64,000 nt of DNA, taken from positions 128,739 to 192,738 of the forward strand of contig ONNZ01000001.1 in NCBI GenBank assembly GCA_900319345.1. Direction: 5' to 3'. Made by a program: the position numbers and the translations under genes. Each line of letters begins with the position of its first letter. Position 1 is the stretch's first letter. Positions 8,373-16,222 of this stretch are shown in pieces. This DNA comes from an uncultured Eubacteriales bacterium. GTDB lineage: Bacteria; Bacillota; Clostridia; Christensenellales; CAG-138. The notes under the pieces were generated by a model that had not been told where the DNA came from, ran no database searches, and saw only the letters and a program-made list of their open reading frames with translations.

Positions 8373-10394
8373 TTACAGCATAGCAGACCCGCCGGTGACG
8401 ATCCAGGTGGCCAGGGCGGCGATCAGCAGCGCGCCTGGGTAGACGCTGCCCGTGCGCCGGTAGAAATAGGTGCCGAGGAGGCTGAACACCAGCACCTGGG
8501 GCACGAACAGGATCAGGAGCGACATGAACGGCCCGCCGAAGGTGGACCCGAAGAGCACGTCCGCCCCGGGGCCGATGTTCAGGAAGAAGGGCACGTACTC
8601 GATGAGCACGATGAGCAGCACCCCGCCCAACATCATGAGGGCGTTGCGCCACCAGGCCCCGAAGAAGCCCTTACACCCCGGCTCGTAGGCGGCCTCCGTG
8701 CGCATGGAGGCCATGATCTTCGAGTTGTTCAGCAGGAAGAACAGGGCGAACAGGGGGATGTAGGCGCAGAACTGGCCGAAGCGGGCCAGGGTGAAGGTCT
8801 TGAAGAAGGGCCAGATGAACCTAAGGTCCAGCAGATACACCCCGGCCAGGGCCACCATAGCGTAGACCATGAGGAGCAGGCACAGCACCAGCAGGGCGGA
8901 TTTGCCCAGCAGCTTCCAGCCGATCCTCATAGGCGCTTTTTCGCTGCCCAGGCCCATGCCGTACCAGCCGTCGAAGCCTTCCGCCTTCTTCGCTTTGCGC
9001 CAGCCGGTCCAGGAGGTGACCACCATCACCAAAATGAGCAGGGAATACCAGCCGATGAAGCCGTTGCCCACGGTCATGCGGAAGATCCCCTCGGGGAGGG
9101 GCAGCAGCGCATGACCGAGCTGCGTCATGAACGGGTAGGTGAGGCCCGCGATGAGCATGGTGATGATGGCCCCCTTCCACCACTTGCCCTTGGGCTTGAT
9201 GTTCGCCTTGGGCGGCAAGGGCTGAGGGACGGCGGCGAAGAAGGGCACGGTGAGGAGCAGCTCCGCCAGCGGCACCATGGCGAGGAGGGTCAGCAGCATG
9301 GCGAGGAGCACCAGCCACTCCTTGGTCATGGCTTTTTGCTCCGTCACGGGGATATCGTTCATGCTCCCGGGGCCGAAGGCCGTCTTGAACCAGTCCAGCG
9401 CCACGGCCAGGCCCTGGCTGTGGTGGGTGGTGAGCCGGTGGTTGGTGTAGAGGAGCTCCATGCGCCGGGCGCTGCCGTCGGCAAAGCTGCCGAAGGTCTC
9501 GTTCCAGGCGGCGTTATCGGCGGTGGTGCCCAAAAACTCGCACCGCAGGTCGGATTTGAGCAAATTGTCGTCCACCACCCGCTTATAGTCGCGGAAGTAG
9601 CTGAACTCGTCCCACTTGGCCTGCAGGAGCAGTACGTTGTTAAAATGAATCTTGCTGGTATCGTAGACGGAATCCCGGAACAGCTCGCCACACTGAAGGA
9701 CCGTGGCCCGGGGCTCGATCTCCGTGCCCGCGAAGGCCGCCGCCACGGACCAGCCGGCCCAGGTGCCCATGGAGTGGCCGCTGACGCCCAGGCGGGCGCT
9801 GTCCACGTTGTCCATGGCGGCCAGGACCGCGTAGGCCGCCGCGCCGCCGCAGGAGGAGTCCCAGATGGCGTTGCCGTCCTCGTCCTTGGAGTAGTGGTCG
9901 TTGAAGAAGGAAAGGTTGGAGAAGTTCATGAGCAGGCGGTAGCGGACCGTGCCCCCCACCTTCTTGAAGGTGCCGGCCTCGATGCTGTCCTCGCCGTAGT
10001 TCACCTTCACGGTGTGGTTCACGTACCCCCGCTCCTTGAGGCCGGGCTCGGAGAAGCCGTGGCCGTACTCGTCCAACGACAGGACCACCACCCCCCGACG
10101 AGCGAGCTCAATGGCGTAGGCGGCGTTGGTCTCCCGATCGTTCTGATACCCGTGGAGGAGCAGCACGCCGGGGGCCTTGTGCTCCGTCGTGGCAGTTTTG
10201 GGGGTGTAGAGCTTGTAGGTCATCTGCCCGAGATGATGCTCGCCGTTCACGCCCCGATAGGCGTCGATGACGCCCTCCGTGACGATCACGTTCCCGCCGT
10301 CGGTCTGGATGGCGTTGGCCACCGTCAGCGCCCCGAAGGCCACGACCAGCAGCACTAAGAGCAGCGCCGCCCACTTTGTCCTTGCTTTCTTCAT
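8373..10394 (-). CDS. Membrane-bound alpha/beta hydrolase with C-terminal polytopic domain
   Basis: A 673-residue protein. Residues 9-27 are a signal-anchor. Residues 70-345 carry an alpha/beta hydrolase with an HGYQND oxyanion segment, SLDEYGHGFSEPG, and the nucleophile elbow GHSMG (about residues 207-211, VSGHSMGTWAG). From about residue 350 to the end there are roughly eight hydrophobic segments. The hydrolase part should face outside. The fusion of a serine hydrolase to a large membrane domain is uncommon; the substrate (acyl ester, peptide or lipid) cannot be read. It lies between the GPH transporter and the esterase genes on one strand, so a role in handling acylated sugars is plausible but inferred. 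Ribosome binding site AAGGGGCAAGACC. Confidence 0.75.
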   Translation of the reverse strand: MKKARTKWAALLLVLLVVAFGALTVANAIQTDGGNVIVTEGVIDAYRGVNGEHHLGQMTYKLYTPKTATTEHKAPGVLLLHGYQNDRETNAAYAIELARRGVVVLSLDEYGHGFSEPGLKERGYVNHTVKVNYGEDSIEAGTFKKVGGTVRYRLLMNFSNLSFFNDHYSKDEDGNAIWDSSCGGAAAYAVLAAMDNVDSARLGVSGHSMGTWAGWSVAAAFAGTEIEPRATVLQCGELFRDSVYDTSKIHFNNVLLLQAKWDEFSYFRDYKRVVDDNLLKSDLRCEFLGTTADNAAWNETFGSFADGSARRMELLYTNHRLTTHHSQGLAVALDWFKTAFGPGSMNDIPVTEQKAMTKEWLVLLAMLLTLLAMVPLAELLLTVPFFAAVPQPLPPKANIKPKGKWWKGAIITMLIAGLTYPFMTQLGHALLPLPEGIFRMTVGNGFIGWYSLLILVMVVTSWTGWRKAKKAEGFDGWYGMGLGSEKAPMRIGWKLLGKSALLVLCLLLMVYAMVALAGVYLLDLRFIWPFFKTFTLARFGQFCAYIPLFALFFLLNNSKIMASMRTEAAYEPGCKGFFGAWWRNALMMLGGVLLIVLIEYVPFFLNIGPGADVLFGSTFGGPFMSLLILFVPQVLVFSLLGTYFYRRTGSVYPGALLIAALATWIVTGGSAML

Positions 10395-10422
10395 GGTCTT
10401 GCCCCTTTCCTTGTGGGAATGT

Positions 10423-11907
10423 TTACCCGATATCTATCAAATTTTTCTCGTAGGATTCCTTCAGCGTCCGCTCCTTCTCCTGCTGCAGGGCGGCCACCCG
10501 CTGCCGGGAGAGGGGGTACCACACAAAGAGGATCAGCGCCATGAGCCCGAAGAGCACCGCCGGGATGATGGTGGCGAGGTCGTACATGATCTTCAGGTTC
10601 TCCAACGTCTGGACCGCCCCCTTCTCGTACCGGTAGTGCATGCCGAGGAGGGCCCCGTTCACGCACACGGCGGACAGGACCTGGCCCAGCTTCCGAAAGA
10701 AGTTGAACACGGAGTAGGCCGTGCCCGTGTCCCGGCTGCCGGTCTTCACCTCCAGGTCGTCGAGGGCGTCCGTCACCATGGCCCAGAGCTGCATGACCAG
10801 GGTGGTGAGGCCGCAGCCCGAGACGAAGCAGAGGGCGAGGAACACCCACATGAGCTTCTCCGGCGCCATGCCCCGGAGGAAGAACAGCAGCAGGTTCGCC
10901 CCAGCGGCGGCGGCGCAGCCCACGGCGGTGACCTCCTTCTTGCCGATCTTCCGGGCCATCTTGGGCAGGATGAACATCATCACCAGCATGGGCGAATAGG
11001 TGCAGGCCTGGGCGGCCAGGTTCATCCAGTTGGCGTGGAAATAGTCGTCGAAGAGGTAGGTGTAGAAGCTCTGGGTGAACATCTGGCCGGAGAGGAGCAG
11101 CATGGAGGCGAGGCTCACGGCCACGAAGGCCCGGTTGCGGAACAGCAGCCCCACGGCCTTCCGGGCGCCGCCCTTCTCCCTGGGCTGGGGCTTTGCCTGC
11201 ACCCGCTCCTTGTTGAGGGCGAAGGCGACGAGGAGCAGCGCCAAGGAGGCGACGGCCATGAGCACCACGCCCCGCAGCACGGGAGCGTACTGCATGTCGG
11301 TAATGGCCTTGCCGTTTTCGCCCATCACCACCTGGCCGTTGGCGTCCAATCTCTTAGCGTAGGCGAAGCTGGCGATCAATAGCACCGGGATGGACCCCAG
11401 GGCCGCGCCGATGGACCGGAAGACGGAGAGCTTGTTCCGCTCCCCGTCGTCGGTGGTGACCACGGAGGCCAAGGATCCGTAGGGGATCTGCAGGACCGTA
11501 TAGATCATCCCAAAGAGGATGTAGGTGCAGGTGGCGTAAATTGCCGTGCCCACCAGGTGGTCCTCTTCGCCCATGCCCGGGAACTTCACGAACATGAGCA
11601 CCCCCGAGAGGGCCAGGGGCGCGGCGGCGTACAGGAGCCAGGGCCGATAGCGGCCGAATTTGCCTGGCTTCGCCGTGTCGGCGATGCGGCCCATGATGGG
11701 GTCGTTGATGGCGTCCCAGATCCGGGCGCCCATGAACATGAGCATGATGAACAGGGGCCCCAGGTGCAGGATGTCGGTGTAATACTTCTGCAGCAGGGTG
11801 GTGACCAGGCTGAAGATGAGGCAGCCCGCCGTGTCCACCAGGGCGTAGCCCACGTAGTCCTTCCCCCTGAGCCCGCTGGTCCGGGCGATGTAGTCTCGCT
11901 GTTCCAT
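10423..11907 (-). CDS. GPH-family (MFS) glycoside-cation symporter
   Basis: A 494-residue transporter of the glycoside-pentoside-hexuronide:cation symporter family (melibiose-carrier-like). Signature RIWDAINDPIMGRIAD occurs near residue 60 with about 12 hydrophobic helices in total. The start was moved to the ATG at 11907 because it has AAGAGGGGGAAA just upstream and matches the family N-terminus; a longer open frame extends to 12000 but would run through the promoter. It should import glycosides with Na+ or H+, feeding the downstream membrane hydrolase, esterase and GH31 genes. Confidence 0.9.
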   Translation of the reverse strand: MEQRDYIARTSGLRGKDYVGYALVDTAGCLIFSLVTTLLQKYYTDILHLGPLFIMLMFMGARIWDAINDPIMGRIADTAKPGKFGRYRPWLLYAAAPLALSGVLMFVKFPGMGEEDHLVGTAIYATCTYILFGMIYTVLQIPYGSLASVVTTDDGERNKLSVFRSIGAALGSIPVLLIASFAYAKRLDANGQVVMGENGKAITDMQYAPVLRGVVLMAVASLALLLVAFALNKERVQAKPQPREKGGARKAVGLLFRNRAFVAVSLASMLLLSGQMFTQSFYTYLFDDYFHANWMNLAAQACTYSPMLVMMFILPKMARKIGKKEVTAVGCAAAAGANLLLFFLRGMAPEKLMWVFLALCFVSGCGLTTLVMQLWAMVTDALDDLEVKTGSRDTGTAYSVFNFFRKLGQVLSAVCVNGALLGMHYRYEKGAVQTLENLKIMYDLATIIPAVLFGLMALILFVWYPLSRQRVAALQQEKERTLKESYEKNLIDIG

Positions 11908-11941
11908 TTTTCCCCCTCTTGCCGTGCTTTTTCTGCCTTCC

Positions 11942-11970
11942 ATTATACCACCCGCGCCCCAAAAGCGCAA
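11942..11970 (-). promoter_or_regulatory. Extended -10 promoter of the transporter gene
   Basis: Minus-strand TTGCGC (11965-11970), 17-base spacer, and a perfect TATAAT (11942-11947) preceded by TGG. It is the strongest promoter of the carbohydrate cluster. Its leader of about 28 bases contains the ribosome binding site. Confidence 0.75.
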
Positions 11971-11996
11971 CAGCGCGGAGCCTTGCCCGCGCTGTG
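11965..11996 (-). terminator. Probable terminator of the HTH gene
   Basis: Minus-strand stem CAGCGCGG / CCGCGCTG (11987-11994 and 11971-11978) is followed by a short GCGCTTTT tail. It separates the regulator from the transporter promoter. Confidence 0.5.
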
Positions 11997-12009
11997 ACAT
12001 CCTTTCCTT

Positions 12010-12882
12010 TTACTTTCGGCAGAGGAACAGCTCGCTCTTCATGCCGTTGAGCTCAATGACGGTCTCGGCGTCGGGGTCGGAGAAGTCCTCCACCCGCTGG
12101 CCCGCCGCCTCGAAGTAGAGGGCGTTGCCGATGCCCCGCTTCCGGGCGGCGAAGGCGAACCCCGCCGGCACCGTCAGCCGGGACACGGCGGCGACCTGGT
12201 TGATGGCCAGGCTTCCGGTGAGGGCGCGAATCTCCGCCTTCATGTCCAGGTTGCTGTCGATCTCCATGGCCCCGGCGAAACCGTCCACCACCAGCGTCTG
12301 GACCTTCCCGTCGAACTCCAGGTCCTCGCAGGCAAGCTCCCCCACCGTCAGCTCGTTCACGTTGGCCGTCAGCTCCACGTGGTAGATGTACTTGCTGGGC
12401 AGCTCCACCTCTATCATGAGCCCCTCCCGGGCCGCGGCCTCGGTCATGCCGTTCTGGCGCATCAGGTCCACGTCCAGGCGCCCCCGGTTGTCGTCGATCC
12501 TCACCTTGCAGTCCGCCGCCAACGTGGCGAGGGTGTCCGACAGGAGCCGCACCCGCAGCTTCTCCCCCTCGTAGCCCCGGACGGTCAGCCGCCGGGCCCC
12601 GCCCAGCTTCATGTCGTACCGCTTGGGGTCGGCCACGTCGTACTCCGTCACGCTTTCATATAGATACCCTTCGCTCTGCCGCCGGGCCTCCCGGCCCAAG
12701 AGCTCGTCCACGCTGACCCCGAACAGGTCCGAAAGGGCCATCAGGTTGTCCATGTCCGGGGCGCCCTTGTCCGTCTCCCATTTGGTGATGGCCTGGCGGC
12801 TCACGCCCACCCGTTCCGCCAGCTTCTCCTGGGACATACCCGCCCGGGTCCGCATCTGCTTCAGCTTCTGTGCAAACGTCAT
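12010..12882 (-). CDS. XRE-type regulator fused to a beta-rich (DUF4097-like) domain
   Basis: A 290-residue protein. Residues 1-60 are a Cro/CI helix-turn-helix (MSQEKLAERVGVSRQAITKWE, then GAPDMDNLMALSDLFGVSVDELLG), a clear DNA-binding domain. Residues 85-290 are unrelated to DNA binding: repeated short strands (LTVRGYEGEKLRVRLLSD, RLDVDL, LMIEVELPSKY, VNELTVGELACEDLEF) resemble the DUF4097/adhesin-type right-handed beta structure. The start at 12882 is chosen because AAGGAGGACAAG precedes it and the HTH begins there. It lies just upstream of the GPH/GH31 cluster and divergent from the AMP-ligase gene, so it may control either. The fused domain could bind a ligand or a partner; this is not known. 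Confidence 0.8.
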   Translation of the reverse strand: MTFAQKLKQMRTRAGMSQEKLAERVGVSRQAITKWETDKGAPDMDNLMALSDLFGVSVDELLGREARRQSEGYLYESVTEYDVADPKRYDMKLGGARRLTVRGYEGEKLRVRLLSDTLATLAADCKVRIDDNRGRLDVDLMRQNGMTEAAAREGLMIEVELPSKYIYHVELTANVNELTVGELACEDLEFDGKVQTLVVDGFAGAMEIDSNLDMKAEIRALTGSLAINQVAAVSRLTVPAGFAFAARKRGIGNALYFEAAGQRVEDFSDPDAETVIELNGMKSELFLCRK

Positions 12883-12912
12883 TTTCTTGTCCTCCTTGCT
12901 TTCGATGGCTTC

Positions 12913-12941
12913 AGTATACGCAACGGGAGCTTGCAAAACAA
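12913..12941 (-). promoter_or_regulatory. Promoter of the HTH/DUF4097-like gene
   Basis: Minus-strand TTGTTT (12936-12941), 17-base spacer, TATACT (12913-12918), with the ribosome binding site about 20 bases downstream. Confidence 0.55.
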
Positions 12942-13043
12942 GCGATAAAAGCTGTCTTTTGGCCTCTTTTTTGCTACTTTCCGTAGCATTTGGCCCGAAC
13001 GATGCCAAAATCTCCCCTGCCGGCCCTTTTCTCAAGAAAGCGG

Positions 13044-13072
13044 TTGTGCGGCGGGGCGGGCCGTGGTATACT
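13044..13072 (+). promoter_or_regulatory. Promoter of the AMP-ligase operon
   Basis: TTGTGC (13044-13049), 17-base spacer, TATACT (13067-13072) preceded by TGG. It lies 30 bases before the ATG chosen for the ligase and shares the 220-bp divergent region with the HTH gene. Confidence 0.65.
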
Positions 13073-13102
13073 GATTATATCAAATATTTGAAGGAATCGA
13101 CG

Positions 13103-14794
13103 ATGGAACAGACCCGAACCGACCGACCCTGCCAGCACCTCACCTACCCCGAGGCCACCATGTATGAGCTGGTGGCGCGGGTGGCGCAGCAGTATCCCGA
13201 CGAGCCCGCCTACGAGTTTTACGATCGAAAGACCTCCTACGCCCAGTTCATCCGCCGCATCGAGCGGGCGGCCCGGGCCCTGTGGGCCTTCGGCGTGCGC
13301 CCCGGGGACGCGGTCACCATCTGCCTCCCTAACATCCCCCAGGCCCTGGACTGCTTCTACGCCGTGAACCGCATGGGAGCCGTATGTAACATGGTCCATC
13401 CCCTGTCGGCCCAGAGCGAGATCACCTATTACCTGAACGTGGCGGAGAGCAAGGTCATCGTCACCGTGGACCTGTTCTACGAGAAGGTAGCCGCGGCCCT
13501 CGCCGCCGTGGACCACCCGGTGACCATCCTGACCTGCCGGATGCAGGAGGTGCTCCCGGTGCACCTGAAGCTCCTATACACCCTGAAGAAGGGCAAGGAC
13601 TACCTTAAGTTCCCCCAGCCGCCCCATTTGCTGTGGACCGAGTTTTTGAAGGGCGGCGACGGGGCCCTGGACCTTCCCGCGCCATCCTTTGAAAAGTATC
13701 GCACCGCCGTGATCCTCTACAGCGGCGGCACCACCGGGGAGCCCAAGGGCATCTGCCTCACGGACCTCAACTTCAACGCCTGCGCCATGCAGGCCATGGC
13801 GTCCATCCAGGAGACCTTCCGCACGGGCCTGAAGATGCTGAGCTGCATGCCGCTCTTTCACGGGTTCGGCCTGGGCATCAACATCCACACGGTGCTGATC
13901 CACGGGGCCTGCTGTATCCTCATGCCCACCTTCACCCCCAAGACCTACGCCCAGATGCTGCGCCGCAAGCGCCCCAACTTCATTGCGGGGGTGCCCACCA
14001 TCTTCGAAGCCCTGCTTCATATGCCCCAGCTGGACGGTCTCGACATGGGCTTCCTAATGGGCATGTTCTGCGGGGGCGATTCCCTGTCCGTGGAGCTGAA
14101 AAAGAAGATCGACGCCTTCCTGCAGGAGCATCATGCCCACATCCAGGTCCGGGAGGGCTACGGGCTCACGGAGTGCGTCACAGCCAGCTGCCTCACCCCC
14201 AAAAACGAGCATCGGGAGGGGAGCATTGGCCTGCCCTTCCCCGACACGGTCTACGCCATCGTGAAGCCCGGCACCGCGGAGTTTTTGCCGCCCCGGACCG
14301 AGGGCGAGATCATCCTGAAGGGGCCCACCCTCATGACCGGGTATCTGAAGCACCCGGAGGAGACGGCGGAGGCCCTGCGGGTGCTGCCTGACGGGGACAC
14401 CTGGCTCTACACCGGGGATCTGGGCTTCATGGACGAGGACGGGTACGTGTACTTCCGCCAGCGGCTCAAGCGCCTCATCATCACCAACGGTTACAACATC
14501 TACCCCGGCCAGCTGGAGAACATCATCGACAGCTGCCCCGAGGTGGCCTACAGCTGCGTCATCGGCGTGAAGGACCCCCGGCGCATGCAGAAGGTGAAGG
14601 CCTTCATCGTGCCCCGGGAGGGGGAGACCCCCGGCGAGGCGCTGCAGGAAAGGATCATGGCGCAGCTTCGGCTCCACATCGCCAAGTACGCCCTGCCCCG
14701 GGAGATCGAGTTTCGGCAGGAGCTCCCCAAGACCCTGGTGGGGAAGGTGGCCTACCGGCTGCTGGAGGCGGAGGAGGAGCAGAAGAGCGCCTGA
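13103..14794 (+). CDS. AMP-dependent acyl-CoA synthetase/ligase
   Basis: A 563-residue member of the ANL superfamily that would adenylate a carboxylic acid and transfer it to CoA or another thiol. The P-loop-like motif is ILYSGGTTGEPKG (about residue 212), the A5 motif is REGYGLTEC (about 352), the A7 hinge is YTGDLGFMDEDGYVYF (about 436), the A8 region is RLKRLIITNGYNIYP, and A10 is PKTLVGKVAYR with the catalytic lysine. ATG 13103 follows AAGGA and a promoter; the open frame upstream is in the divergent promoter region. It heads a three-gene run with an E2/CAT-fold protein and a small membrane protein. Acid specificity (fatty or aromatic) is unknown. Confidence 0.92.
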   Translation: MEQTRTDRPCQHLTYPEATMYELVARVAQQYPDEPAYEFYDRKTSYAQFIRRIERAARALWAFGVRPGDAVTICLPNIPQALDCFYAVNRMGAVCNMVHPLSAQSEITYYLNVAESKVIVTVDLFYEKVAAALAAVDHPVTILTCRMQEVLPVHLKLLYTLKKGKDYLKFPQPPHLLWTEFLKGGDGALDLPAPSFEKYRTAVILYSGGTTGEPKGICLTDLNFNACAMQAMASIQETFRTGLKMLSCMPLFHGFGLGINIHTVLIHGACCILMPTFTPKTYAQMLRRKRPNFIAGVPTIFEALLHMPQLDGLDMGFLMGMFCGGDSLSVELKKKIDAFLQEHHAHIQVREGYGLTECVTASCLTPKNEHREGSIGLPFPDTVYAIVKPGTAEFLPPRTEGEIILKGPTLMTGYLKHPEETAEALRVLPDGDTWLYTGDLGFMDEDGYVYFRQRLKRLIITNGYNIYPGQLENIIDSCPEVAYSCVIGVKDPRRMQKVKAFIVPREGETPGEALQERIMAQLRLHIAKYALPREIEFRQELPKTLVGKVAYRLLEAEEEQKSA

Positions 14795-14839
14795 CGCGCC
14801 CTGACCCCAAGGACCAAAGACCCTGTAAAGGAGCATACC

Positions 14840-15730
14840 ATGAGCAACGAACCTAAGAAGAAGCGCCGCTGGGGGGACCGGCGGGACGGCCGCCGGGTGA
14901 AGGCCCCGGGGCTGCAGACCATCATGTGCTACCTCTGGCCCTACCGGACGGACTGCGAGGTGTATCTCAACGACGTGATCGACGCCACGGAGCTCTTGCA
15001 GTACCTGGAGAAACGGAACGCGGAGCACCCGGAGTACAAGACCACCCTGTTCCACGCCGCCGTCACGGGCATGGCCCGGATGGTGAAGGAGCGGCCCCTC
15101 ATGAACCGGTTCATCCAGGGGTATCGGATGTATGAGCGGGACGAGATCACCATCTCCTTCGTGGTGAAGCGCCGCTTCGCCGACGGGGCCGAGGAGAGCC
15201 TCATGGTCCTGAAGCCCCGGGACGAGGACACCCTGGACTCTATCAGCCAGCGCATCGTGGGGAACGTGAAGGAGACCCGCAAGAGCGAGCACGCCACCGG
15301 CGGCGTGGACGAGCTCCTGGACAAGTTCGCCGCCCTGCCAAGGTTCCTGCTGATCCCCATCGTGCGGATCATCCGCTGGCTGGACTTCTGGGGCGTGAAC
15401 CCCAAGTTCCTCACCGAGGGGGACCCCAACTACACCACCATCCTCACCAGCAACCTGGGCAGCATCCAGTGCCCCTCGGTGCACCACCATTTGAGCAACT
15501 ACGGCACCAACAGCATCATGATCACCATCGGCACCCTCCACAAGCAGGAGATGCTCATGGCCGACGGGACCAAGGAGATCCGGGACGTGGTGGACATCGG
15601 CGCCACCTTGGACGAGCGGATCGCCGACGGGTTTTACTTCGCCAAGAGCCTGAAGCTCATCAAGCACATCTTCGCCCACCCCGAGATGCTGGAGCTGCCG
15701 TTGGGCGAGCACAGCGGGTTCGAGTACTGA
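14840..15730 (+). CDS. E2/CAT-fold acyltransferase-like protein lacking the catalytic His
   Basis: A 296-residue protein that resembles the catalytic domain of 2-oxoacid-dehydrogenase E2 acyltransferases, with no lipoyl or peripheral-subunit-binding domain. Residues 1-35 are basic (KKKRRWGDRRDGRRVK), and the E2-like core includes FHAAVTGMARMVKERPLMNRFI and TSNLGSIQ. The usual HxxxDG active-site motif near the C-terminus reads ERIADG (DERIADGFYFAKSL), so Glu replaces the catalytic His. It may therefore be a non-catalytic or differently working acyl-binding protein. A paralogue with the same substitution lies at 21445-22338. Ribosome binding site AAAGGAGCATACC. Co-transcribed with the AMP-ligase, which could supply acyl-CoA. 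Confidence 0.8.
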   Translation: MSNEPKKKRRWGDRRDGRRVKAPGLQTIMCYLWPYRTDCEVYLNDVIDATELLQYLEKRNAEHPEYKTTLFHAAVTGMARMVKERPLMNRFIQGYRMYERDEITISFVVKRRFADGAEESLMVLKPRDEDTLDSISQRIVGNVKETRKSEHATGGVDELLDKFAALPRFLLIPIVRIIRWLDFWGVNPKFLTEGDPNYTTILTSNLGSIQCPSVHHHLSNYGTNSIMITIGTLHKQEMLMADGTKEIRDVVDIGATLDERIADGFYFAKSLKLIKHIFAHPEMLELPLGEHSGFEY

Positions 15731-15736
15731 GACGCC

Positions 15737-16060
15737 ATGGAAAAACTGATCTTCCCCCTCATCATGTTCCCCTGCGCCGCCGCCTTCACCGCCCTGGGCA
15801 TCTTCGCCTGGAAGCGGAAGAAACCCATGTGGTTTTGGTCCGGGTCCGAGGTGAAGGCCTGGCAGCTTCGGGACGTGCCGGCCTACAATCGGGCCAACGG
15901 CTGGATGTGGATCATCTACTCCCTGGGCTTCTGGGCCGCCGCGGCGCTGAGCCTCCTCCATGTGCCCGCCGCGGGCATCCTGGTGACCATTTGGTGCCTG
16001 GGCGGAATACCCGTTTTGGTGCTGGTGTACAATAGGATTTATAGGAGATATAAAGTTTGA
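15737..16060 (+). CDS. Small membrane protein of unknown function
   Basis: A 107-residue protein with three hydrophobic segments (about residues 4-24, 50-70 and 76-97), and a conserved-looking WSGSEVKAWQLRDVPAYNRANGWMW loop between the first two. I do not recognise a named family with certainty. It begins 6 bases after the stop of the E2-fold gene, so the two are probably co-translated; the ribosome binding site is weak (GAG only). It may anchor or partner the E2-like protein (inference). A dispersed hairpin element follows immediately. Confidence 0.7.
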   Translation: MEKLIFPLIMFPCAAAFTALGIFAWKRKKPMWFWSGSEVKAWQLRDVPAYNRANGWMWIIYSLGFWAAAALSLLHVPAAGILVTIWCLGGIPVLVLVYNRIYRRYKV

Positions 16061-16066
16061 TTATTT

Positions 16067-16201
16067 GCCGCTTTTTCTTTTCACTGAAAAGAAAAAGCGG
16101 CGGAAAAAGAAAAGCACAAGAAGAATAAAGGGAAGTACAGCAATGCCATACTTCCCTTTTGCGTTTCTTTTGGGTGCCTTTTCTTTACAAAGAAAAGGCA
16201 C
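16067..16201. repeat. Dispersed AT-rich composite hairpin element, full copy
   Basis: Three inverted repeats in a row: a long hairpin with GCCGC/GCGGC ends (16067-16101), a smaller one with arms AAGGGAAGTA and TACTTCCCTT (16128-16158), and a third, GTGCC...GGCAC (16174-16201). It lies between convergent genes and is far lower in GC than the flanks. The same units recur at 18629-18775, 20684-20719, 39398-39432 and 53495-53627. The last hairpin is base-for-base identical to that at 53600-53627. It may serve as a bidirectional terminator here. Confidence 0.85.
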
Positions 16202-16222
16202 AAATGCTTTCAAATAATTCCT

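Noticed and set aside
10391..10849. Small arginine/histidine-rich frames inside the transporter, hydrolase and GH31 genes
   Set aside because: Typical shadow frames of high-GC coding DNA, no ribosome binding sites.
12611..13102. 164-residue N-terminal extension of the AMP-ligase
   Set aside because: It runs through the divergent promoter and the HTH gene; ATG 13103 has a ribosome binding site and a promoter.
14840..15730. E2 subunit of a pyruvate dehydrogenase complex
   Set aside because: No lipoyl or E1-binding domain, no E1 or E3 genes nearby and no catalytic histidine.
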